Below are positions 42,501 to 49,251 of a stretch of DNA of 64,000 bases, piece after piece. A model generated the notes under the pieces. It had not been told where the DNA came from. It searched no databases and saw only the letters and a list, made by a program, of their open reading frames with translations. The DNA is from Symbiodinium natans. Lineage: Eukaryota; Sar; Dinophyceae; Suessiales; Symbiodiniaceae. The stretch spans positions 258,081 to 322,080 of the forward strand of contig CAJNDS010002322.1 in assembly GCA_905221605.1 (NCBI GenBank), written 5' to 3'. The number at the start of each line of letters is the position of its first letter. The stretch's first letter is position 1. The position numbers and the translations under genes were made by a program.

Positions 42501-42624
42501 TAAACATTACATGAGAAAACACCCTGAGTACGCTGCACGTCTGGTGGCTGCGCCAACGCGCTTTGCATCACACTTCGCGATTTTCCAAAAGAGTATTGGT
42601 AGCGCATGGCAGACCTAAAAAAAA
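39542..42624 (+). mobile_element. 5'-truncated LINE-like retrotransposon
   Basis: Begins inside the apurinic-type endonuclease domain (FWDQLEDIF, then the GDLN motif at about 39620), joined to viral sequence at about 39540-39560, and ends at the reverse-transcriptase stop codon merging into an A-run (42616-42624) and then CCCTAAA repeats. The endonuclease is shortened and frameshifted between about 39690 and 39745, so this copy could not cut DNA itself. There is essentially no 3' untranslated region. Both flanks are CCCTAAA in the same orientation, so target-site duplications cannot be told from the array. Confidence 0.8.
39691..42618 (+). CDS. LINE RNase H-reverse transcriptase ORF, 5' partial
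   Basis: A single open frame to TAA at 42616-42618, over 950 codons, with no ATG before 40153, so the true start was upstream in the lost endonuclease part. Counting from the GTG at 39745, it starts with the endonuclease C-terminal SDH (residues 14-16), then a type I RNase H at 72-217 with the four acidic residues in place (TDGSG Asp77, TAEL Glu132, YDSKW Asp156, NEQADLLAD Asp211) and GHSGNP. A basic linker follows, then a reverse transcriptase at about 415-720: GKAPGPDD, NYRPISLL, LDWRMAFDKVD (Asp556), RQGCPLSP, YADD (660-663). The C-terminal 240 residues are typical thumb and tail, with no zinc knuckle seen. The RNase H lying before the RT is unusual; most RNase H-bearing LINEs have it after. 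The domain appears intact and could still be expressed if linked to a promoter. Confidence 0.9.
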   Translation, partial: TICPKKTKLVTRRKWLPTVRTVRAVHDTGFPSDHYLLKSTIQVKLGSRLPQEVRPPVRDYSSPQKYPASFRKHFVGSPHTPHNPSCNRDIHIYTDGSGTAGKCSATTPAGWGFVAVEDDTEIHQAYGPVITDAHSAFYFGAAVGSNNTAELQAWMEACSYLLESPPSKAQFHYDSKWMAKMVRGQTRPKRHKDMVNNARLLLSKLARTTEINWHWIKGHSGNPLNEQADLLADKGKQSVTAQGGRYSSVLPLTLFDLQTTLPASSAPLTQQHAQFAEALLKAERDSFPILKHAPKQPWMPPELSAKLEEAKRLNALGDPGYSSYYKQLKKEARKAKQTWLKKTLESCPDTATPHIWQKLRKLKRGFSERKRRLVVSGRQIPWSKTHVAFRDYLHSSQWGPSTISPEEHDLLRETANIFPIDESTPPPFSMSELQSALGKLRKGKAPGPDDIKPELLLLLDHFGEMQLLSLLNSCLKTKTIPQEWKDARVVSFYKGKGDDASTANYRPISLLCTTYKLYAAMIQQRLSDKYDHRLRPTQYGFRKHRGTAQPLYIIRRLQDYSSRTGQPFHLLFLDWRMAFDKVDHHSMLISLRRLGIHASYLDIISDLYTEPTFYTTGIHGDKARGTPHTGIRQGCPLSPYLFVMVMTVLLHDVDTRLLRTGVPTNTWSIGKPVYDLEYADDTLLFGVSVEVLEEYLRSVQVESSLYGLELNFEKTEYLEHPKFQTTPPRCTDGTHVKTVQQSKYLGSIVTWEETTMAALQQRFSLAHAAYMKLSPYWRSSSPNHFKVRVFFSNIISVLTYGIPALTLEDKHLQKLDSWFFRYLRRVLGVKASYYSRISNQAVWLKANRPLLPSQLVLSQQLSQLVTSINAPHNDPIHHVAFSPGYKDRVGIQKNSKRGPPPPHWLGLVSFKAMEFFTKDVTSQPDYSSLLRKDFLGLKHYMRKHPEYAARLVAAPTRFASHFAIFQKSIGSAWQT

Positions 42625-42716
42625 CCCTAAACCCTAAACCCTACGACCTGGCTGAGATGTTTTTCCTCGCCGCGGCCTCCATGCCTGTTTTAGGAGCCCA
42701 CCGCAGAGCTCCCAAC
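42625..42716. other. Right flank of insertion
   Basis: Three CCCTAAA units then GC-rich sequence leading to the acceptor CACCGCAG; the frame DLAEMFFLAAASMPVLGA here is open but lacks its own acceptor. Confidence 0.5.
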
Positions 42717-42770
42717 ATCATAAGACAGGCGGTGGGGCCCTGCAAAGCCGCCGTGAACCTCAAGCCCTGC
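42717..42770 (+). CDS. Weak candidate exon
   Basis: After CACCGCAG, open as APNIIRQAVGPCKAAVNL. The donor is not clear and the frame continues into degenerate CCC-rich sequence. Confidence 0.35.
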
Positions 42771-42826
42771 AGCAAACCACCTGGACCCGCAACCCCTGTG
42801 AACCCAGCTACCCAGAGACCCCAAAA

Positions 42827-42903
42827 CCCCTCAATTCAGGAATATACCCTAAATCATATTAGGGTGCCGAATATGATTTAAGGTATATTCCTTAATCAAG
42901 GGG
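42827..42903. mobile_element. Small fold-back element
   Basis: The arms CCCCTCAATTCAGGAATATA… and …TATATTCCTTAATCAAGGGG are inverted with few mismatches around a loop of about 9 bases (around 42865). Probably a minimal MITE. Confidence 0.8.
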
Positions 42904-42961
42904 TCTTGCAGTCTCCGGGTAGGCCTGATTCATTTTTTGCTATCGGCCCACATGGACACAG

Positions 42962-43030
42962 GACAAGTTTGCCCGGGAGGACTTTGTCGGCGTCCTGGAT
43001 GAAGAGATCCGCGCCCGGGCAGCAGGCTGA
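42962..43030 (+). CDS. Candidate exon, possibly terminal
   Basis: After GGACACAG, reads KFAREDFVGVLDEEIRARAA and then TGA at 43028-43030, or splices at GCAG|GCTGAA with a GC donor. Charged, helical, GC-rich. Confidence 0.55.
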   Translation, partial: DKFAREDFVGVLDEEIRARAAG

Positions 43031-44748
43031 ACTACCAGCCCTAGCTGAGCCTCCTCAGCGCATGAAGGCCGAAATCCTGAACCCTGAGCCTTAAACGCAA
43101 AACCCTGAGCCCTAAACCCCTCCACGCCGACGCTGGGGACTGAATGACTCTTACACGACTGGGATCATATACCCTGTTTAAGGTTTGGGGTGTAGTAGGT
43201 TACCGTGCACCCCTGAACCCCAAACCCTATGTGCCATGAAGCTCTCGGGGTTGATTTTGGTCACCCAGGGATCTGGGTCAAGGAACCCCGGCCCCCACCA
43301 CCCTAGGCTCCTTCTATTTAGGGTTTAGGGTTTAGGGTTTAGTAGGGTTTGGGGGATTGGGGTTTAGGGTTTAGGGTTTGGAGCCGAAACCCTGCGCTCA
43401 CCGTGCTGAACTGAACCCTACGCCATAACAGTGTGTTCTGCGAATCCCGATAAAGGGTAGAAATAGGCTTCCTGAGGCCTGTCAGCCTCAAGGCCCTTAA
43501 AGCCTTAGCCAAACATCTCCGAAAGGAAAACAGACCCCTAAACTCTGAACCCCAAACCCTAAACCCTAGTAAAACCCTAAACCCTAACCCCCAACCCCAG
43601 CCCTTTCAACCTCGGGCTGCGCAAACCCCCTGTGCAATCCAGGGCTTCTTCGGGCGAACCCCCTCCCAAGCCCGGAGTCCTATACCCTGGACCCCAGAAG
43701 CCCTCTCAATGCCCAACCTTAAATCACACAAACCCAACCCTAAAACGCTAAGCCCCAAACCAACCCTTAACCCTAAACCCCTCAAACCAAAACCCTAAAC
43801 CCGCCCCAAACCCCCCAAACAAACCCAAACCTAAACCCTAAACCCCAAACCCCAAACCCCAAACCAAACCAAACCCCCTAAACCCCAAACCCCAAAAAAC
43901 CCGAAACCTAAACCCCAAACCCCCCCCAAAACCCCCCCAAACCCCAAACCCCAAACCCTAAACCCAAACCCCCAAACCCTAAACCCGCAACCCCAAACCA
44001 AACCCAAAAACCCAAACCCCACCCTAAACCCCAAACCCCTAAACCCCCAAACCCCAAACCTAAACCCAAACCCTCAAACCCCTAACCCCCTAAACCCAAA
44101 ACCCCAAAACCCTAAACCCTAAACCCAAAACCCAAACCCCAAACCCGAAACCCCAAACCTAAACCCAAACCCACCCCAAACCCCAAACCCCAAACCCCAA
44201 ACCCAAAACCCGCCAAACCCTAAACCCTAAACCCCAAACCCTAAACCCCAAAACCCTAAACCCCTAAACCCCAAACAAACCCCAAACCCAACCCCAAACC
44301 CTAAACCCTAAAAACCCCCAAACCCCAAACCCCAAACCCTAAACCCCCAAAACCCAAACCCTAAACCCAAAAACCCTTAAACCCCAAACCCCAAACCCTA
44401 ACCCCAACCCCAAAACCCGAAACCCCAAACCCCAAAAACCCCAAACCCAAAACCCTAAACCCCAAACCCCCAACCCTACCCTAAACCCAAACCCTAAAAA
44501 CCCTAAACCCAAACCCAAACCCCAAACCCCGAACTAAAACCGAAAACCCAAACCCCAAACCCTACCCCGAACCCTGACCCCCAAAACCCCAAACCCCAAA
44601 CCCGAAACCCTAAACCCGAAACCCTAAACCCCAAACCCCAAACCCGAAACCCCAAACCCGAAACCCTAAACCCCAAACCCTAAACCCCAAACCCTAAACC
44701 CCAAACCGTAAACCCTAAACCCCAAACCCTAAACCCTAAACCCCAAAG
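43031..44748. repeat. Diverged CCCCAAA/CCCTAAA satellite of about 1 kb
   Basis: 43730-44747 is almost entirely C3-5A2-6 text: CCCCAAA, CCCTAAA, CCCGAAA, CCCCCAAA and CCCAAAA mixed with little order, unlike the clean arrays elsewhere. 43031-43729 is degenerate repeat and unique DNA. No gene seen. Confidence 0.85.
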
Positions 44749-44827
44749 TTTTTCTGGGCCAACTCAAAGGATCCGGCCTCCCGACCAACCTGGTGGAAGC
44801 TCTCAAGGCCGGTGAATCTTCGTGGAG
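44749..44827 (+). CDS. Candidate exon upstream of J-domain
   Basis: After CCAAAG and ending GTGGAG|GTAAGA, a strong donor. Reads FLGQLKGSGLPTNLVEALKA…. Next island on this strand is at 45095; probably part of the J-domain gene. Confidence 0.65.
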
Positions 44828-45094
44828 GTAAGAACCACCCCTGAAGCTTAGGGTTTAGGGTTTAGGGTTTAGGGTTTAGGGTTTAGGGGGGTTTAGGGCG
44901 GTTTAGGGGTTAGGGTTCAATGAAAAACCCTGTTGGTTCTTCACAAGCCCTAATCACCCCTTAACCCTAAACCCTAAACCCTATAAACCCTAAAGCCTAT
45001 GAACCCTAAACCCTAAACCCTAAACCCTAAACCCTAAACCCTAAACCCTAAACCCTAAACCCTAAACCCTAAACCGCGCGCCCAACGCGCGAAG
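44828..45094. repeat. Intron with TTTAGGG start and CCCTAAA end
   Basis: GTAAGA, then TTTAGGG (44848-44910), a short middle, then CCCTAAA (44960-45074) to GCGAAG. A compact example of a telomere-repeat intron whose ends are complementary. Confidence 0.65.
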
Positions 45095-45163
45095 GCGTTC
45101 GATGGCGACTTCGCTGGCCCCTGGGAGGCCCTGGGACTGGAGGCTGGGGATGGAGGGGCTGCG
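45095..45163 (+). CDS. Candidate exon upstream of J-domain
   Basis: After GCGCGAAG, open as AFDGDFAGPWEALGLEAGDG… to GCTGCG|GCTTTAGGG (GC donor). Acidic and GC-rich; flanks fit the island pattern. Confidence 0.5.
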
Positions 45164-45695
45164 GCTTTAGGGTTTAGGGTTTAGGGCTAGGGTTTAGGGT
45201 TTGGGGTTTAGGGTTTATGCAATCGGTCATGCGGACTGTCACGAAGCGAGACACTTGGCGACTAAACGGATTCCAATTCAGAATTAAGTGAGTCAGCCAT
45301 CCCTTGCTTGTCTGCGGGCACGGCGATGGGCTAACCACAGCGCCACAAAATTTGGCACAACATAGGGTTTAGGGTTTGGGGTCTAGATTTAGGGTTTAGG
45401 GTCAGTTGGGTTTAGGGCTAGCAAGGGGTGGGGTGCAAATTTTCGGAGTTGTAGGCATTACGGTTCGGCTTTCAGGTTGGAGAAAAGGGTCAGTGCTTTT
45501 GCTTAGCATATACTTTGGACGGGGCTGGTTGCGAGTTGTAAAGGGGATCAATGTGCCGATGCAATGGGTTTCGGATGGCTGGAGGCTGAGGGTTTTGGGT
45601 TTTTTTGGTAGCGGCGTTTCAGGAAACAAGTAGGCTGGATTCTTTCTTCACCCTAAACCCTAAACCCTAAACCCTAAACCCTAAACCCTGAGAAG
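45164..45695. other. Intron-like interval
   Basis: TTTAGGG (45165-45220), unique sequence with a 75-codon frame on each strand, neither recognised, then CCCTAAA (45651-45688). Confidence 0.55.
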
Positions 45696-45762
45696 TCGCA
45701 CGCCGCTCGAGGTGGAGGATCCGGACCTCAGCACGGAGGACATCCGGACGGCTTACAGACAG
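45696..45762 (+). CDS. J-domain exon 1
   Basis: After TGAGAAG, reads RTPLEVEDPDLSTEDIRTAY then RQ, helix I and the start of helix II of a J-domain (DnaJ-type Hsp70 co-chaperone; the domain stimulates Hsp70 ATP hydrolysis). The donor is GC at 45763; joining to 45943 gives the expected YRQAVRLEHPD with no frame change. Confidence 0.72.
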
Positions 45763-45942
45763 GCGCGCTGCCCTGTCGGTTTTTAGCCCTTATTTCACCC
45801 TAAGCCGTAGTAAACCCCCAATAAACCCTAAACCCTAGTAAACCCTCATAACCCTAGCAACCCCCCAACAAACCCTAACAAACCCTAAGAAACCCTAAAC
45901 CCTAAACCCTAAACCCTAATTGTAGGAAAGCCCCATATCCAG

Positions 45943-45996
45943 GCTGTGCGGCTGGAGCATCCCGACACGTCAGAGCTGGACGATGCGGAGGCGCAG
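45943..45996 (+). CDS. J-domain exon 2 with HPD motif
   Basis: After ATATCCAG, exactly 18 codons AVRLEHPDTSELDDAEAQ. HPD is the invariant J-domain tripeptide between helices II and III. The donor is unusual (CAG|AGTTTAGGG, or GT one base later). Confidence 0.75.
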
Positions 45997-46911
45997 AGTT
46001 TAGGGTTTAGGGTTTAGGGGTTTAGGGGTTTAGGGGTTTAGGGGTTTAGGGGTTTAGGGGTTTAGGGGTTTAGGGGTTTAATTAGGGGTTTAGGGGTTTA
46101 GGGGTTTAGGGGTTTAGGGGTTTAGGGGTTTAGGGGCTTAGGGGCTTAGGGGCTTAGGGGCTTAGGGGTTTAGGGGTTTAGGGGTTTAAGGGTTTAGGGG
46201 TTTAGGGGTTTAGCGGTTTAGGGGTTTAGAGGTTGAGGTTAGGGTTTAGGGTTTAGAGTTTAGGGTTTAGGGTTTAGGGTTTAGGGTTTAGGGTTTAGGG
46301 TTTAGGTTTTAGGGTTTAGGGTTTAGGGTGTACGGCAGAAGGGTTTAGGGCTTAGGGCCGGGGAGTCGAGGGCGTCGGCTTCATCGGTCTTTTGGGTTTC
46401 AAGTACCCCGAGGGCGCCATGACCCTCAGGAGGGCTTAAGGACCGTGAAGGGCCCGAGGATCATGGTAGCATAGGGTATCAACCCCAAACCCATCCGGGG
46501 GTTTATAGGGTAAACCCTAAACCCTAAACCCTAAACCCTAAACCCTAAACCCCAAGCCCTAAACCCTAAACCCTAAACCCTAAACTTTTTTAGGGTTTCT
46601 TGAAAGTCTCCAGAGGAACGCTGCAGCCCCCGTGCGCACAATGGAAATTTAGCTCCCGGAGCAAGAACTCCCTTCTCTCCGGACGGGTTCGTTCAGGGGT
46701 TTAGGGTTTAGGGTTTAGGGGGTTTAGGGGGTTTAGGGGGTTTAGGGTTTAGGGGGTTTAGGGGGTTTAGGGTCTCAGGGTTCATGACTTCCCTTTTCCC
46801 CCTTCCTTAAGAAGTGCGAGGTTTCCTTGTTTAAAGGCTCCGAAACTTACCGTAGACCTACCAACTTGTTGATGTAGGGTTTAGGGTTTCGGGTTTAGGG
46901 TCTCTCTCTTC

Positions 46912-46948
<37 letters not shown>

Positions 46949-47392
46949 TTCTGGTGCACGCGTGTTCAGGCATAGCAACCCCCAATCCGAAACCACAATG
47001 TATGTAACTATGAGATAACCATAACCCACAACCCTCAAGCCGAACCCTTACCTGCATGGGCGATTATACCCTGTAGCCCTCAAAAAGGCCATTCAGAATT
47101 AAACCCTAAAGCCTAATGCGTAATAGCCCATGCTGGACTGTCAAGGGACTAAAGACCCTTACAAGGGACCTTAGGGGTTATTTAGGAATTTTTAAGGGCT
47201 ACTTTTGTACATATATGGACTGTATGAAGGTTTTTTTATATAGGCGAACAAGATTAAGGGTGCCTTCTAGGGGTCCCTCCTTAAGCCTTACTGTCTAGGA
47301 GTGCCTCTTGCAGTTTCCTAAACCCTAAACCCTAAACCCTAAACCCTAAAGCCTTCTTGCAGTTTCCTTCGGCTGTGTGGTGCGCCGGTGAG
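45997..47392. repeat. J-domain intron 2: TTTAGGGG array, CT microsatellite
   Basis: Starts with TTTAGGG then about 25 eight-base TTTAGGGG units (46014-46240) and more 7-mers (to 46330), unique sequence, CCCTAAA (46511-46583), TTTAGGG/GGGTTTA (46697-46770), (CT)n at 46907-46944, and CCCTAAA (47319-47350) before the acceptor. Confidence 0.7.
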
Positions 47393-47454
47393 GAGCGCTT
47401 CCAGCGCGTCCGAAAGGCTTACGCCATCCTCAGCGACGACGGCGCGGGGGAGGG
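47393..47454 (+). CDS. J-domain exon 3
   Basis: After CCGGTGAG, reads ERFQRVRKAYAILSDDGAG, helix III of a J-domain (F-x-x-I/V-x-x-AY-x-x-LSD). An upstream acceptor at CTTGCAG (47362) is possible but would add residues not usual here. Followed by TTTAGGG. Confidence 0.72.
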
Positions 47455-48044
47455 GTGGGGGCTTCGGGTTTAGGGTTTGGGGTTTAGGGTTTAGGGTTTA
47501 GGGTTTAGGGTTCAGGGTTCAGGGTGTAGGGTTTGGGGCTCACTGGGCAAGGGATCTTCTGTAGAAATCTGAAGGTCTGCAGGGGCTGAGGGTTCAGGGT
47601 TTCGGTTTTTTGGGGGAGTTTTTTTCTGCTCTGAGTTCGATACGGGATTTTGGGGATCCTCCTTCAAAGTACCAGGACCCAGAATAGGCCCTAAACCCTA
47701 AACCCTAAACCCAAAACCCTAAACCCTAAACCCCCTTTTTAGGGTTCAGGTGCGCTTACCAACCCTTCCAACCAAGAAGGGCGCCGATTCTGTTCCCAGG
47801 TTACTCTTGAGTCTAGCCCTAAACCCTAAACCCTAAACCCTGAACCCTGAACCCTAAATCCTTTAATTCCCAGGCTACTCTTGGGTCTAGAGTCTAGAGG
47901 TATGTTTGCGCCTGTATGGGGTAGTCTGGGCCTCGGGAAGTCATGAGTGGTGCGATGAAAACCCCAACGCATGGGGTTTAGGGTTTAGGGTTTAGGGTTT
48001 AGGGTTTAGGGTTTTGGGTTTAGGGTTTAGGGTTTAGGGCCTAG
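47455..48044. other. J-domain gene intron 3
   Basis: TTTAGGG (47464-47530), unique DNA, CCCTAAA (47690-47732, 47816-47862), TTTAGGG (47974-48040). Confidence 0.55.
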
Positions 48045-48145
48045 GATCCTGGAAGCACTGGGAGGCAGCCGAGAATTGCTGCTGGAGGCGATCGAGCAGC
48101 AAGCCGCCAGCTTCGACGAGCTGCCACTTTTCTCCGCATCCATCG
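48045..48145 (+). CDS. J-domain gene, candidate exon 4
   Basis: Between GCCTAG and CATCG|GTTTGG. Reads ILEALGGSRELLLEAIEQQA then ASFDELPLFSAS, an amphipathic, clearly protein-like sequence. Not a recognised domain. Confidence 0.65.
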
Positions 48146-48667
48146 GTTTGGGGTTTAGCGTCTGGGGTTTAGGGTTTAAGGATTATAAGGTTTGGTGTTT
48201 AGGGTTTGGGGTTTAGGGTTTAAGGTTTAGGGTTTGGGGTTTGGGGTTTAGGGTTTGGGGTTTAGGGTTTAGGGTTTAAGGTTAGGGTTTGGGGTTTAGG
48301 GTCGAGGCAAGAAGGACGGTGTAGAGTGTTCCTACTGAGCCGAGAGTTGCATTGACTTCTGCATGATGTGCCCACAGGGTGTAGGGTTTAGGGCTTATAC
48401 CCAAGATTTCAAGCTGCCCGAAAGCGGCGAGTTGCAATTCCTCTCAAACTTGCTCAGTAAGAGTCCCGGATGACCCCTTACAACCCTGTTGACACCTTTT
48501 TACCTCTGGAAGCCGCCTTTCAAGCCCTTGTAAGCCCCTTTATACCTCTGCAAGCCCTAAACCCTAAACCCTAAACCCTAAACCCTAAACCCTAAACCCT
48601 AAACCCCTAAACCCTAGAAGCCCCGCTTGGAAGCCCTTGTAAGCCCTTGTACCCCGTCCTCGCCAAG
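48146..48667. other. J-domain gene intron 4
   Basis: TTTGGGG/TTTAGGG mix (48147-48305), unique DNA, CCCTAAA (48548-48615), then CGCCAAG. Confidence 0.55.
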
Positions 48668-48718
48668 GAAAGGGCTCGAGATGGTGGAGGAAGATGAGGC
48701 TGCAGGCTTCCAGACGTG
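48668..48718 (+). CDS. J-domain gene, candidate exon 5
   Basis: After CGCCAAG, reads KGLEMVEEDEAAGFQT and ends ACGTG|GTGGGTTTAGG. The split codon joins TG to the leading G of the next exon to give Trp, so phases agree. Confidence 0.62.
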
Positions 48719-49059
48719 GTGGGTTTAGGGTTTAGGGTTTAGGGGAAAGGGTTGAGGGTTTAGGGTTTAGGGTTTAGGGTTTAGGGTTTAGGGCTTAGGC
48801 AGATATAAGGGGTGTCGGGGTCCTTTTTAAGTAGGGGATCCTACTACTTGGGGTGCGGGGGGGTCTATATTAGGGGTCCCTCAGTATCGTAAGCCTTGTG
48901 GGGGGTTCCGGGTTTAAAGGATTTTGGGGGTTTGGGGTTCCAGGGTTTTGGCCCTAAACCCTAAATCCAAACCTAGACCCTAAACCCTAAACCCGAAACC
49001 CCAAACCCCAAACCCTAAACCCTAAACCCTAAACCCTAAACCTCTACTCATCCTTGCAG
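48719..49059. repeat. J-domain gene intron 5
   Basis: TTTAGGG at 48722-48795, degenerate G-rich middle, CCCTAAA/CCCCAAA at 48953-49040, then CCTTGCAG. Confidence 0.6.
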
Positions 49060-49117
49060 GTTGAGGTGGACTCAGGTTGCTCTTCTCAAGTCGCACTACA
49101 CGTACGTTGAAACATAA
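49060..49117 (+). CDS. J-domain gene, candidate terminal exon
   Basis: After CCTTGCAG, reads LRWTQVALLKSHYTYVET and TAA at 49115-49117. In phase with the preceding exon. The FNIP gene begins 135 bp downstream on the same strand. Confidence 0.62.
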
Positions 49118-49251
49118 GGTACCTAGTTCGCCTAATTCTCTATTTCACGTTAGGGGGTACAGGGTTTAGGGTTTAGGGTTTAGGGTAACTGAAGTCCCCA
49201 CTCAGTTCTGCGCCATTCTTCGTCGAGTCTTGTCGCTGCGGAAGCGCCAGC

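Noticed and set aside
43700-44747. CRISPR-like or coding satellite
   Set aside because: There are no spacers or fixed-length units; the text is diverged telomere-type repeat.
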